A DNA stretch of 64,000 nt from NCBI RefSeq assembly GCF_029961145.1, contig NZ_JASBRG010000007.1, forward strand, positions 786,155 to 850,154, given 5' to 3'. This document shows, piece by piece, positions 1 through 9,872 of this stretch. Numbering within the stretch: position 1 is the stretch's first letter; each line of letters opens with the position of its first letter. The position numbers were made by a program, and so were the translations under genes. The stretch is from Pinibacter soli (lineage in GTDB: Bacteria; Bacteroidota; Bacteroidia; Chitinophagales; Chitinophagaceae). The notes below the pieces were generated by a model. The model did not search any database and had not been told where the DNA came from. It was given only the letters and a program-made list of their open reading frames with translations.

Positions 1-61
1 GCGCAAATACTTTCGGATTTCTTCTGAGCACATCCTCATACAGCAGGTGTAGAAGTTTCAT
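1..61 (-). CDS. partial unrecognised protein (N-terminus only)
   Basis: An ATG at 61 opens a reading frame that stays open to the left edge of the window (20 codons: MKLLHLLYEDVLRRNPKVFA). The start is preceded by AT-rich sequence, as is usual for Bacteroidota. The protein continues outside the window, so no family can be named. It runs in the same direction as the GH28 gene and could be the next gene of the pectin locus, but the hairpin at 191-219 lies between them. Confidence 0.35.
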   Translation of the reverse strand, partial: MKLLHLLYEDVLRRNPKVFA

Positions 62-190
62 AAAAATGGCAATCTTAAAAGTTTAAAAATCGTTTTGAGC
101 AGCAGTCGAACTACACCCAAACTTAGATAAGACGCCAGCGACGGAGGTTGAGGAATTGAGATAAATAGAGGAAAAATTGGTAAATAGTGA

Positions 191-219
191 GTAGAGGCAA
201 GGCAGTGCCTTGTCTCTAC
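191..219. repeat. near-perfect palindromic hairpin (GTAGAGRCAAGGCA type)
   Basis: Two 14-base arms (191-204 and 206-219) are inverted copies of each other with a single difference that becomes a G-U pair in RNA, separated by one base. It lies just after the GH28 stop codon. It has no clear T-tract on either side, so it looks more like a dispersed palindromic repeat than a classical terminator. Only this copy is evident in the window. Confidence 0.5.
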
Positions 220-256
220 GGACCAAAATATCTGTTCCTAAACAAATAGCTGGCTT

Positions 257-1906
257 TTATTTGATTTTTGAAAACATGGATGCATTTGCACCATTGTTGA
301 ACTGAATGCTCTCTGCGGTTTCCGGTAATTTTGTATTTGACAGTTTAATTGATCCGCTGCGTTTTCCATTTACATTTATAAAACGTGTTGTCTTTGAATT
401 GTATTTTATGCTATCCAAAACAATATCATTTGCATTTTCCAGGTAAACCGCCGGATCATTTTTATCTGATAACAAGTTTACATTGTTTAGTTGAATATTA
501 GAGGCTTCGATCAAATCGACGCCTTTTACAGCCTGCAGCGTAATATCATTAAGGAAAATATTTTTCACGCTCATTTCAGGAAGCCCCCTTATGAATATGC
601 CTTGCTCAGCGCCATTGCATACAATATTATTAATGTAAAAATTCCGGAAACTCGGCGTCTCCTCTGTCACAGCAGGTATCAGCACTTCTTGTCCCGCAGC
701 GGGCGGCTTCGTAAAATAATACATGTCAAAATAAATAGCAGCGCCACTTATGTCTTTCATGTGGACGTCTTTGATGTAAATATTTTCAACAACACCTCCT
801 CTTCCCCTTGCAGTTTTAAAACGCAAACCAACATCTGATCCAAGAAAAGAACAGTTGTATACAAAAATATTTTTTGCACCTCCACTCATTTCGGAACCTA
901 TCGTAAAACCGCCGTGCGCCTTGTAAACAAGGTTATTGCGAATCACAACATTTTCGGTTGGTTTGTTTCTTTTTCTTCCTTCTTCATCTTTTCCTGATTT
1001 AATGCAAATACCATCGTCACCTACATCAAGCGTGCAACCTTCTACCAAAACATTTTTGCAGCTCTCTATATCCATGCCGTCTCCATTTTGTGCATAGTCG
1101 GGATTTTTAACCAGCAAATTTCTCAACGTCAATTCTTCGCACAGCATAGGATGCAGGCACCATCCCGGTGAGTTTTGAAAAGTGACACCTTCCAATAGCA
1201 CCTTCCTGCAACCGTTTAAAAAAAGCAGATTCGGACGCAGGTAATTTTTTATATCCTCGAAATCTTTTAATGATTGTCCTTCCGACATAGCACTGCCGCG
1301 TTTCGTTTCTTCAGCCACTTTCGACATCTGCGAAGGATACCATGTTCGCCCATCCTGGCTGAGTTCGCCGCCGTATTCTACTCTTTTTTTCCACTCGTTT
1401 TCAGTAAGCTTGTCTTTTTTTACCGGCCTCCATACATCTCCATTTCCATCGATAACGCCTCGGCCGGTAATAGCAACGTTTTCAGTATTTGTAGCAAACA
1501 ACGGCGATTGACATCTTGCAGAGCGACGACCTTCGAAGTTTGCTTCTACGAGAGGATATTGGTTGATGTCCGGAGAGAACAATAACACCGCATCGCGAAC
1601 CAGGTGCAGGTTCACATTACTTTTCAGTTCAATTGGCCCGGTGAGCCACAAGCCGCCCGGGATAAGCACTACGCCCCCACCTTTTTTGCTGCATGCAGTT
1701 ATTGCCTCATTGATGCTCCGCGTATTAAGTGTGATGCCGTCCGCTACCGCTCCGAAATTTGTAATGCGAAGCGTATCGCTTTTAAACGACGGCAATTGTG
1801 CCGTTGGCAGATTTGACCAGGAATATTTGCCAGGGGAGTTCTGCGCAAAAACTGTGGCGCCACAGGCAATTCCTAAAAACAGGAAACTGAAGAATTTGCT
1901 ATTCAT
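257..1906 (-). CDS. glycoside hydrolase family 28 (polygalacturonase-like), secreted
   Basis: A 549-residue protein with a Sec signal peptide (about residues 1-21, ending TVFAQ) followed by a parallel beta-helix. The GH28 signature is visible in order: NGDGMDI (D276, D279), GDDGICIKS (D297-D298), AHGGFTIGSE (H331) and RFK (362-364). These correspond to the family's three catalytic aspartates, its histidine and its substrate-binding Arg/Lys; here the basic pair is R-F-K rather than R-I-K. GH28 enzymes hydrolyse alpha-1,4-galacturonosyl links in homogalacturonan, rhamnogalacturonan or xylogalacturonan. The exact substrate cannot be read from sequence. It follows the GH105-like remnant by 32 bases and lies downstream of a SusC/SusD pair, which fits pectin degradation in the periplasm or at the cell surface. 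Confidence 0.9.
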   Translation of the reverse strand: MNSKFFSFLFLGIACGATVFAQNSPGKYSWSNLPTAQLPSFKSDTLRITNFGAVADGITLNTRSINEAITACSKKGGGVVLIPGGLWLTGPIELKSNVNLHLVRDAVLLFSPDINQYPLVEANFEGRRSARCQSPLFATNTENVAITGRGVIDGNGDVWRPVKKDKLTENEWKKRVEYGGELSQDGRTWYPSQMSKVAEETKRGSAMSEGQSLKDFEDIKNYLRPNLLFLNGCRKVLLEGVTFQNSPGWCLHPMLCEELTLRNLLVKNPDYAQNGDGMDIESCKNVLVEGCTLDVGDDGICIKSGKDEEGRKRNKPTENVVIRNNLVYKAHGGFTIGSEMSGGAKNIFVYNCSFLGSDVGLRFKTARGRGGVVENIYIKDVHMKDISGAAIYFDMYYFTKPPAAGQEVLIPAVTEETPSFRNFYINNIVCNGAEQGIFIRGLPEMSVKNIFLNDITLQAVKGVDLIEASNIQLNNVNLLSDKNDPAVYLENANDIVLDSIKYNSKTTRFINVNGKRSGSIKLSNTKLPETAESIQFNNGANASMFSKIK

Positions 1907-1938
1907 GTTGTTGGTTTGAAATTTTATTAATGCGCTTT

Positions 1939-2163
1939 TTATACCCGCTTTTGAATACGATCTACCATTGCCTTGATTGTCGCAGGTTTTGACACTTCGT
2001 AAGCAACAGGATATTTTGGCAACTCTTTAATTGCTGTCGTGGATACATTACCCTGGCTTTGCGTCCTTGTAAACGGCAGTGAAATAAAAAGTAAGACTAC
2101 CGGTAAATAGAAAAAATTCTTTTGCAGAACAAATTTTGCGGAGGTTACTTGCAGGAACTTCAT
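1939..2163 (-). pseudogene. truncated secreted protein, possibly the N-terminus of a GH105/GH88-type unsaturated uronyl hydrolase
   Basis: A 74-codon frame encodes a signal peptide (hydrophobic FFYLPVVLLFISLPF, then TQSQ) and about 35 mature residues ending VSKPATIKAMVDRIQKRV. The last stretch resembles the start of the catalytic domain of GH105 rhamnogalacturonyl hydrolases, which should continue for about 330 more residues. Instead a stop follows, and GH28 begins 32 bases further on. The simplest reading is that the body of a GH105-type gene was deleted and its promoter, signal peptide and first helix remain, now leading GH28. The family assignment rests on a short stretch. A genuine small secreted protein is the alternative. 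Confidence 0.4.
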
Positions 2164-2203
2164 TAGGCAATTGAAAGTTTAATAATCGTTAGCGACAATG
2201 CTA

Positions 2204-2238
2204 CAAACTTATGTAAGCTGGTACTAGCGGAAGTTCAA
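2204..2238 (-). promoter_or_regulatory. candidate Bacteroidota promoter for the remnant-GH28 unit
   Basis: On the minus strand TAAGTTTG (2211-2204) matches the Bacteroidota -7 consensus TAnnTTTG, and a TTG (2238-2236) lies 24 bases upstream, slightly longer than the usual -33 to -7 spacing. It sits about 40 bases before the start at 2163 and after the terminator at 2286-2318, so this unit probably has its own promoter. Confidence 0.4.
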
Positions 2239-2285
2239 GAATTGGGCTAAATAGTTAAAAAATTGACCTACGCCTTAATTCAAAA

Positions 2286-2318
2286 GCAAGGGAGCTGATT
2301 TTTTTTCAACTCCCTTGC
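2286..2318 (-). terminator. intrinsic terminator after the DUF5123-like gene
   Basis: Inverted arms GCAAGGGAGCTGA (2286-2298) and TCAACTCCCTTGC (2306-2318) pair with one mismatch around an all-T loop (plus strand). On the minus strand the stem is followed by a short T-run. It lies 38 bases after the stop at 2357 and ends the SusC-SusD-lipoprotein transcript. Confidence 0.6.
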
Positions 2319-2356
2319 GGAAAATCACTTCATCAAACCATGCTTTTATTTTCTTT

Positions 2357-4033
2357 TTAATAGGCCCAACGAGGATCACCGATAACACCGCCAGAGACAC
2401 TGGCTTTTAAAACAGGATGTGAAGCCGGTAATGCGCCCAGGCTATAATCTATTGTAGCCGCGGTCCAACCCAGATCGGAACTGATACAACTTTGTTGATT
2501 CAATCCGGTCAGGCTCACGGGTGTTGTTGATCCATATGTTGCATTTAGTTTGAAATAATTGTTGTTGAGAAAATCCAGCACCCTTCCCGTTCCGGTACAA
2601 CGGAATGCTGTTCCGTTAATGGTGCCGGCTTCCGGTGTATTGGCAAGAATGGAATTCTTAAGCGTGTAGCTAACGGTGTTGGCATTGGCATCAATCAACA
2701 AATATTTGCCACTTCCGCCAAAGTTGTTGAATGTACAATAGTCTATTGTAATGGTAGGAATGTCAGATGTCCCCAACGTTGTCCCCATGTTAATTAATCC
2801 GGCGCCCATGCTATAAAACGTTGACTTGGTGATATTGAAATTACTGATCACATTCTTTTCCACGCTAAACGTGTAATAAGTGCTTGTGCCTGCTTTATCA
2901 ATATTATAGATCACGCAGTTATTAATAGATAGTGTTTTAATTTTTTGCGTAGCAGTAGTCGTTGCCAAATTTGCCAGCACCAGGCATCTTGTATAATCAT
3001 GGATGATACAGTTGTCCAGTTTTACATCTGCGAAATCGGCAGGATCGCCCTGGTTTGGTCCTCCTTTAATCACAAGAAACTGAACGCCGTATGATGTGCC
3101 TGAATAATTACCATTGATCTCAACACCTTTTAATTCAATACCAGCGTTGGTTCCAACGAGGTCCAACTCTCGTACATTTATTTTAGTATCCTTTGGGTTA
3201 TTAGAGGTAGAGGCGATGGTTATCTTTTTTCCAGTCATGGTAAACACATTGCTGCCAAGTGTATAAGTTCCGGGATTTAAACCAATCACAGCGCTGTCTG
3301 CAGCATTGTTTATAGCAGCAACAAGATCGCCACCTGCATCAAGCACAGTTGTATAAACGATTGGTTTGTTTGTAGTAAAACTTGTGATGCCCTTGCTTTT
3401 TGCTCCGGCAAATAATTGCAGCGTGTACTTTGTTGCCGGTGCAAGACCGGTGAGCAATTTTTGACCAGCCGCATTCTCCGCAGAACTAATATCAAAACTT
3501 GTAGCCGCATCTTTGTCTGCAGTAACGACAACTTTATTCAGACCTGCCACATTTGCATACCAGTGAACAAGCACCGTTGTTGGCGTAATTTCAAAATCAC
3601 GGATCATCCGCAGATAGTTTTCGCCCGGTAAAGCGAATGATCTGTCAAGGTATAAATATTCGGAAGGTGCAGATCCTTTGAATGCGTTCACTCTCATGCG
3701 GGCAAAGTATTTTTTGCCAACAGAAATTTCCGGTTCAATAATTCTGAACGCTAAAGTATCCACTGTCTTTGACAGGTTGATTGTGCCAAAAGCTGAATCC
3801 TCTGAAATATCTACGGTGTACATGTATCTTTTTCCCGCAGAAAGAACTGGTTGTGACCAGCTGAAAGTGGCAGTATCTCTTGAAGTTTTCACACCAAAGC
3901 TGTATGGCTGAAATGCCCTGTTGGTGGTAGTATCGTCGATCTGGCCATCAAAAGACTTGACGCAGGCATTATTAAACAGCATCAGGAAAATACAGCCAGC
4001 CAGCAGTTTTATATATAGAATTCTTTTTGTCAT
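2357..4033 (-). CDS. SPII lipoprotein with fibronectin-like and beta-helix regions (DUF4957/DUF5123-like)
   Basis: The preferred start is ATG 4033, giving 558 residues. It lies 13 bases after the SusD stop and gives a clean lipoprotein leader (MTKRILYIKLLAG to a Cys in FNNAC); the longer frame from 4090 would overlap SusD. After the leader there are fibronectin-type-III-like strands (about residues 30-215), then a repetitive right-handed beta-helix to the C-terminus, with repeated LDNCIIHDY/INNCVIYNI-style turns. This organisation is typical of the DUF4957/DUF5123 proteins of pectin loci, which are probably surface glycan-binding proteins or lyase-like helices without a proven activity. It is the third gene of the SusC-SusD operon. 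No catalytic residues could be assigned. Confidence 0.75.
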   Translation of the reverse strand: MTKRILYIKLLAGCIFLMLFNNACVKSFDGQIDDTTTNRAFQPYSFGVKTSRDTATFSWSQPVLSAGKRYMYTVDISEDSAFGTINLSKTVDTLAFRIIEPEISVGKKYFARMRVNAFKGSAPSEYLYLDRSFALPGENYLRMIRDFEITPTTVLVHWYANVAGLNKVVVTADKDAATSFDISSAENAAGQKLLTGLAPATKYTLQLFAGAKSKGITSFTTNKPIVYTTVLDAGGDLVAAINNAADSAVIGLNPGTYTLGSNVFTMTGKKITIASTSNNPKDTKINVRELDLVGTNAGIELKGVEINGNYSGTSYGVQFLVIKGGPNQGDPADFADVKLDNCIIHDYTRCLVLANLATTTATQKIKTLSINNCVIYNIDKAGTSTYYTFSVEKNVISNFNITKSTFYSMGAGLINMGTTLGTSDIPTITIDYCTFNNFGGSGKYLLIDANANTVSYTLKNSILANTPEAGTINGTAFRCTGTGRVLDFLNNNYFKLNATYGSTTPVSLTGLNQQSCISSDLGWTAATIDYSLGALPASHPVLKASVSGGVIGDPRWAY

Positions 4034-4046
4034 TGCAATTAGTTTG

Positions 4047-5891
4047 TTAGTTATAACCCTTGTTTTGTTTAATGGCGCCTCTGTTTTCAATCATCACTTT
4101 CTGCGGATAAGGCAGCAACTCAGCTCTGTTTGCTTCAAACTTGCATGCATATCCCTGGTTGGGATCATTAATGTATGGTGCTGTCAACACACCATTGGCC
4201 CACGAGCCGACTTGTCTTCTCCAGTAAACCCTTGCGTAGCCCGCAGGTGATGCTGTGCTGTAAGTATAAAATGCAACGTTGTTATTGCCTCCGTAATATT
4301 GAATGGATGATTCTTCTGTCGTGCAATCTTTATTCGTAAAAGGGGCAGCCAATTGCCATACGTGATCTGACGCATAAGGGTACGGATTGTTATCCATGGG
4401 CGCACCAAGACATAAGTATGGAAGTTTTGCTTTTGTTTCTGCGATCTTTGTTCCCAGCAGGTTCCAGCGAATGAGATCGTATTTGCGAAGTCCTTCGCCT
4501 CCAAACTCGAGCATTCTTTCCTGTACCAGCGCATTGAAAAATCCATCTTTATCTTTTGGTACAACAGGTAAAGGGTTTGAGCCATATGCACGCTTTTGCA
4601 CCATTGCCAATGCATCTGCCGGACTCAGTTCTGTGAATGTTTGCAGTTCGTTAGCGGCTTCTGCGTACATCATCAATATGTCAGCATATCTGATCACGGG
4701 CCAGTTAACACCGAAGGTTAGCAATGTTGAAGAAGCGGTAAATGTTGTCCATGACTTTCTGAATTTTCCACAATTCAATCCTACCAAGCCATTACACACT
4801 TTCTGGTCCAAGCCATTTACTGTGTAAGTGGAAACGGTTACGTCGCGTCTTGCATCTGTTCCATTTTGAAAAGCGTAAAAATAAGTTGGCAGCGCTGTCG
4901 GGCCACCACCGGATTTCCCCCATGTAGGACTTGTATTGAACCATGTGCCGAAAGATCTTGCAAGGTCACTGTCATTCATGCCGCCCCACATGGCGATTTC
5001 AAAAATGATCTCACGTGCATCATCGTATCTGGTTGGCGTATGAAGTGTTTTAAAGATGTTTTCATAAACAGGGTTCAAACCATGTTCTCCTGACTTGATG
5101 ATATCGCGGCATTCGTCCATTGCAATCTGATAATACTTTTGATAGTCTGCTTTACGCACCATCTTATCATCATGAAGTGCATAGCCGCCACATGCAAGTG
5201 CAATACGTGCCCTTATTCCTTTAACCGCTGCTTTCGTTATGCGATAACTTCCGTAATCACTCAATTCAGAGCGCCAGCCAACATAGTCTTCGGCTTGTTT
5301 TAAATCTGCCAGTATCTTATCATAAGTACTGTCCCGATCAGAGTTTGGTATAAACTGGTTGGTTAAATCCGCTGAAGGTACAAAGGTCGCAGGCACGTCT
5401 CCCCAGTTAATGATCAGTTCATAATAAAACAACGCACGTAGCGTCAAAGCCTCTCCGAGGTAGCGTTGCATGATTGTTTTATTGGAAGAAAAACCTGATG
5501 ATTTCGGAATGTATTTGATGGCAATATTTGCACGTTCAATGCCCGCATAAAGCGCAGTGTATGTGTCATACAAGCTACCCGCCATTGAACTGACACCAAA
5601 GTTTGGGATGGCATAGTTATTTGCCGGATCAAAACTGGATGCACCCTGCGAACTAAAATCATCGCCACCCGCAGGTATGATGAATGAAAGGTTTGCACCA
5701 AATGCAGACCTTCCTGCAGCTTTGTTATAAACACTCAACAGCTCGTTGTTGGTGTTGTCTGGATTTGCAAATGTTTGCTCAATATTTAAAGCAGAAGGTG
5801 AATTATAATCGAGAAATTTTTTACATGAACCTAATGTGATCATGCTGGCAAAAGCCGCCGTCCACAAACTATATTTTATATGCTTGTTCAT
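4047..5891 (-). CDS. SusD/RagB-family surface glycan-binding lipoprotein
   Basis: The start is ATG 5891, which gives a lipoprotein leader ending LGSC-KKFLDY, the hallmark N-terminus of SusD proteins; the frame open to 6011 would run into SusC. The product has 614 residues. SusD family features are the Cys-KKFLD start, helical TPR-like segments (for example ALTLRALFYYELIINWGDVP), a C-terminal NELQ/YADILMMYAEA segment and the final region rich in aromatics. SusD sits as a lid on its SusC partner at the cell surface and binds the substrate. It starts 13 bases after SusC, so the pair is certainly co-transcribed. The predicted substrate is pectin-derived, inferred from the neighbouring GH28 gene only. 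Confidence 0.93.
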   Translation of the reverse strand: MNKHIKYSLWTAAFASMITLGSCKKFLDYNSPSALNIEQTFANPDNTNNELLSVYNKAAGRSAFGANLSFIIPAGGDDFSSQGASSFDPANNYAIPNFGVSSMAGSLYDTYTALYAGIERANIAIKYIPKSSGFSSNKTIMQRYLGEALTLRALFYYELIINWGDVPATFVPSADLTNQFIPNSDRDSTYDKILADLKQAEDYVGWRSELSDYGSYRITKAAVKGIRARIALACGGYALHDDKMVRKADYQKYYQIAMDECRDIIKSGEHGLNPVYENIFKTLHTPTRYDDAREIIFEIAMWGGMNDSDLARSFGTWFNTSPTWGKSGGGPTALPTYFYAFQNGTDARRDVTVSTYTVNGLDQKVCNGLVGLNCGKFRKSWTTFTASSTLLTFGVNWPVIRYADILMMYAEAANELQTFTELSPADALAMVQKRAYGSNPLPVVPKDKDGFFNALVQERMLEFGGEGLRKYDLIRWNLLGTKIAETKAKLPYLCLGAPMDNNPYPYASDHVWQLAAPFTNKDCTTEESSIQYYGGNNNVAFYTYSTASPAGYARVYWRRQVGSWANGVLTAPYINDPNQGYACKFEANRAELLPYPQKVMIENRGAIKQNKGYN

Positions 5892-5904
5892 ATTGTTTCT
5901 TGTG

Positions 5905-8900
5905 TTAGAATGAAAGAATAAGACCACCGAGAATGTAGCGGCTGCGTGGATAAGCAGAATAATCCAATCCCGGAGTAAGTGCAGAAGATCTTGTGTTAGA
6001 TTCCGGATCATTACCGCTATAGTTGGTAAATGTGTACAGGTTGTTGACTGTAGTATAAACCCGGAATTTCGAAAACACTTTCATCTTTTTCAGCACTTTG
6101 TCAGGCAGACTGTAACCCAATGTAATATTAGTTAAACGTAGAAACGATGCATCTTCTACGCCGTAGCTGGTTGGTAGCAAAGAGCCTGTTTGCGGAGCAA
6201 ATATGTTGGCGTTTGCATTGGCATTGGCAATGTTATCCCATCCGGAAATGAAGTTGCCCTGCTCGTCAAAATATTTCCATGCATTTTTAAACGTTGCTGG
6301 AAAATTATTTCCGTTAACCTGGTATGTACTTCCAAGCACCATCTTGGTTGCGTTCCAGATCTGGCTCCCGTAAGAAAAGTTCATGAATACAGTCAGATCA
6401 AAAGCTTTGTAGCGAAACTGTTGGTTCCAGCCACCGAAAAATTTCGGTTGATAGTGGCCGATGATTTTTTTATCTGCGGATGTTATCACTCCGTCACCAT
6501 CAAGATCCTTTATTTTAAACTTACCAGGATATAAGTTGGAGCCGTATTTACTTTGCGCATTTGCAACGCCTTTTTTCAATACCCAAACAGGTTTGGCCGG
6601 ATTGGTGTTGGCATCGTAAGCAGCGCGATCAAAATCGTCCATTGTATAAAAGCCATCATATTCATAGCCATAGTAAAGTCCTACGGGCTGGCCCACCTGC
6701 ACATAGTAGTCTTCTTCCGTTACTCCCCAGCCAGATGATACCGCATAGCCATATGCAGGAGATTTACTCTGGTTGAGTGCCTTTACAATATTGCGGTTGA
6801 ATGAAATGTTGAATGATGAACTGTAAACAAAATTTTTATTTCTTACGATATCGCCCGACAACTGTATTTCAATACCGCTGTTGTTTGTAGAACCAATGTT
6901 TTGATACTGTGTGATGTAACCGGTTTGCTGCGGAACGTTTGTATTCAATAACAAATCGTTCGTTGTATTGGAGTAATAATCTATCGATCCCATTAAGCGG
7001 GAACTGAACAATTCAAAATCGAAACCGAAGTTTTGGGATACTGTCGTTTCCCATTTCAGATCAGGATTGGCAAGGTTTGCAGAGTAATATCCTGCTAGTT
7101 GTGAATTATCTGTTACTGCATAACCACCTGCTGTTGGGCTCGTGAGAAATGTTGTCGCATACAATCTATCTCCGTTTACACGATTGTTTCCTGCGGTTCC
7201 ATAACTGGCCCTGAATTTCAGGTTGTTTACCCAAACAGCATTCAGGTTTTTAAAGAACTTCTCTTCTGAAAGCCTCCATGCAAATTGCGCGGAAGGGAAA
7301 TTGGCCCAGCGGTTCTCTTCTGCAAATTTGGACGATCCATCTCTTCTGAATGACAGGTTCAGATTGTATTTACCCTTGTATGAGTACATGGCTCTTCCAA
7401 AGAACGACAACAATCTTTCGCCGCCAACACTGGTATAGGATGGAGCCTGAATACTGCCCGGCGGAGGATTTGCCTGTTGCACGTTGGCGAAGGCACTTTG
7501 CCAGGTTACTGAAGGCGGAAACCATTGAATGTTTTGCGTGAAGCCATCGTTATCGTAAATATTTATCTCCTGCCCCAATACAACGTTGAGGTTGTGTTGG
7601 GACTTAAAATTCTTCGTAAATGTAAATACGTTGCTGTTGTTTACAGAGCTTGTATTTCCTTTAGAGAGGTTTACATAAGGATAACCAGTATAAAGACCGG
7701 GATTTGAGAAGCTTGTTGTCTTGTATTGTGTTACGCCTCTAAAGCTTTTGTAATCGGTTTGTCCGGTGTTGTAACCAATGTTGGAACGAAAGGACAAGCC
7801 GGGAATAATGTTGATATTAATAAATGCATTGCTGATCAATTGCTTTGACTGGTTGCGGTTCATGTCCCTTGTAGCAAAGGTTGTCGGCGTACTCAGATCA
7901 ATGTAGGTATCGAAATTTGCGTCTTCATCATTTTGCGAAAAATTGGAAACAGCGTCATACGGTTGAAAACGTGCAGCGCCCATGATTGATCCGTTTGAAC
8001 CTTTAGAAGATGTTCCTGAACCAATTACCATTTGATTGCTGTACCGGGCATTCACTCCTACACGAAATCTTTTGCTTAACTGCGATTCAAATTTGAATGA
8101 ACCGAAAATGCGGTCAAGGCCGGATGCCAGCATGATGCCGTCTTCTGAATATCTGTTAAAAATGAAGCTGTAAGTATTTGTTTCGTTCCCTCCGTTAAGA
8201 CTGAGGTTTTGTGAATTGGAAAACGCATTTCTGCCAAACACGCGTTGCTGCCAGTTAACAGCAGGCACGCTTTTGTATATTTCCAGGTCGGCAAATTTAC
8301 CATACGTTCTTTGAAAACCGTTTACCGAAACAGTGTCCTGCAGAAAACCATTGTAGTGCATCAGGTTTTGGCTAAGCTGCGCCATTACATAATCATAAGG
8401 CCCGAGCATTTCCGTATAATTGGTGATTTGGCGAACGCCGGCGTAGGTTTCGAAAGACACACTGGTGCGCCCTTTGCGTCCGCTTTTTGTAGTGATCAGC
8501 ACTACCCCATTTGCGCCACGTGAACCATAAATGGAAGTGGAGGCCACATCTTTCAATACATCGATAGAGGCGATTTCCATTGGTGACAAGATGGTTAACG
8601 CATTGTCCATTGGAAAACCGTCAACTATATAAAGAGGGCTATTGTCCTGGGTAATGGAAGTACCGCCACGCACTTTAACGACAATGTCGGATCCAGGTGC
8701 TCCTTCCGTTGATGACACCGCTACGCCGGCCAGTTTACCCGCCAACGCTTCTGCAACCGAGGACACGGGAAAGTTGGCCACGTCTTTTGAAGTGATGGAA
8801 GAAACGGCTCCAGCCAGCCTGTCGCGGCTCACGGAACCATAACCTACATTCACAACGACAACTTCCGATAATTCAGAAGCGCCTTCCATCATCACAATAT

Positions 8901-9285
8901 TGATGACTTTGTCTTTACCTACTTTTTGTTCGGCTACTTTATAGCCGATAAAAGAAAAAACCAGTACGGCATCCTCGTTGGGCACTTTCACAGAAAAGGC
9001 GCCGTTGTTGTCGGAAGTGGTATAAGAATTCGTCCCTTTAATGTTTACACTCACACCGGACATCGGTCCGGCCCGAAGGTTTTTAACGGTTCCCTTGATA
9101 ATGAGACCGGACGGGGGCTGATTAGCTGCATTCGTTTTTTCGGGAGTTTGCGCATAAGCATGCAGAATAAAGAATTGAAAAATCAGCCAACACATTGCCG
9201 GCAGGAACAAAGTTGACTTTATGAGGGATGAGAAGTTGTAATAGCGTCGTTTTCCAGGCAAGCCGGAAAGAACCTTTTTACTCAT
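5905..9285 (-). CDS. SusC/RagA-family TonB-dependent outer-membrane transporter
   Basis: A 1126-residue protein starting at ATG 9285. The leader has a basic start and a hydrophobic segment ending AYAQ. A carboxypeptidase-regulatory-like domain follows (GTVKNLRAGPMSGVSVNIKG), then the plug with the SusC signature region (VVVVNVGYGSVSRDRLAGAV, and SIYGSRGANGVVLITTKSG) and a beta-barrel ending in ILGGLILSF. There is no N-terminal STN domain, so it is probably not a signalling transducer for a FecR-type anti-sigma. It heads the operon SusC-SusD-DUF5123-like lipoprotein and should import oligosaccharides using TonB energy. Confidence 0.95.
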   Translation of the reverse strand: MSKKVLSGLPGKRRYYNFSSLIKSTLFLPAMCWLIFQFFILHAYAQTPEKTNAANQPPSGLIIKGTVKNLRAGPMSGVSVNIKGTNSYTTSDNNGAFSVKVPNEDAVLVFSFIGYKVAEQKVGKDKVINIVMMEGASELSEVVVVNVGYGSVSRDRLAGAVSSITSKDVANFPVSSVAEALAGKLAGVAVSSTEGAPGSDIVVKVRGGTSITQDNSPLYIVDGFPMDNALTILSPMEIASIDVLKDVASTSIYGSRGANGVVLITTKSGRKGRTSVSFETYAGVRQITNYTEMLGPYDYVMAQLSQNLMHYNGFLQDTVSVNGFQRTYGKFADLEIYKSVPAVNWQQRVFGRNAFSNSQNLSLNGGNETNTYSFIFNRYSEDGIMLASGLDRIFGSFKFESQLSKRFRVGVNARYSNQMVIGSGTSSKGSNGSIMGAARFQPYDAVSNFSQNDEDANFDTYIDLSTPTTFATRDMNRNQSKQLISNAFININIIPGLSFRSNIGYNTGQTDYKSFRGVTQYKTTSFSNPGLYTGYPYVNLSKGNTSSVNNSNVFTFTKNFKSQHNLNVVLGQEINIYDNDGFTQNIQWFPPSVTWQSAFANVQQANPPPGSIQAPSYTSVGGERLLSFFGRAMYSYKGKYNLNLSFRRDGSSKFAEENRWANFPSAQFAWRLSEEKFFKNLNAVWVNNLKFRASYGTAGNNRVNGDRLYATTFLTSPTAGGYAVTDNSQLAGYYSANLANPDLKWETTVSQNFGFDFELFSSRLMGSIDYYSNTTNDLLLNTNVPQQTGYITQYQNIGSTNNSGIEIQLSGDIVRNKNFVYSSSFNISFNRNIVKALNQSKSPAYGYAVSSGWGVTEEDYYVQVGQPVGLYYGYEYDGFYTMDDFDRAAYDANTNPAKPVWVLKKGVANAQSKYGSNLYPGKFKIKDLDGDGVITSADKKIIGHYQPKFFGGWNQQFRYKAFDLTVFMNFSYGSQIWNATKMVLGSTYQVNGNNFPATFKNAWKYFDEQGNFISGWDNIANANANANIFAPQTGSLLPTSYGVEDASFLRLTNITLGYSLPDKVLKKMKVFSKFRVYTTVNNLYTFTNYSGNDPESNTRSSALTPGLDYSAYPRSRYILGGLILSF

Positions 9286-9872
9286 ATGGCATGTTTGATT
9301 TTAGTAATGGTTTTTTAGTACACCGATCATCAGGGAGTGAATCGGGATGGGACTGGTTTTGTCCCTGCAAGGCAATGTTTCTATTTCATATGACCCTCCT
9401 TTTTTAGACAGCGCTGCGGAAGAACATCAGTCGGCTTTCTAATACTGATCCGGCAAATGGAAGGAAAAAATCAGCGTTAGACTTTGTTTTTCGTAATCGT
9501 TGTGTGTAGTAAAAGTATAATGACATCGCCGGGAGAAGGGCGAAAAATTGCTTTAAAAAGTTGAAAATTCAGTATTCAAGCGCTCTTTGTCATTTAGTTA
9601 GCGTGCCGCCTGTGCAACACCCTTCGACAGGTGCTGGCACCAACGGGTGGATGTGAAAATTATAAAGAGATTGTTGTTAAGAAGGGTCGTAAGAAGATGT
9701 CCCCTCAGAGAACTGTGGGGACTTACTTTTGGTCCTGATGATCGCTTGCCAGTGATACAGGTATCTTCTTACTAAAAACTCAGCTTGCTGGTTTTGTAGG
9801 GATAATTTCGATAAGTAATAAGTGCGGCTACCAGAAATAGCGGCCCTTTGATCTAACTGGTATGAATTTGTC
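9286..9872. other. 587-bp intergenic region, no gene supported
   Basis: This holds the promoter region of the first SusC gene; no exact TAnnTTTG box was found on the minus strand. It also contains a short hairpin at 9699-9722 (GTCCCC, 12-base loop, GGGGAC). Around 9620-9650 there is a CCCTTCGACAGGTG-like stretch of a kind often seen in dispersed bacterial repeats. An 86-codon minus-strand frame across the right part shows no protein-like pattern. Confidence 0.5.
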
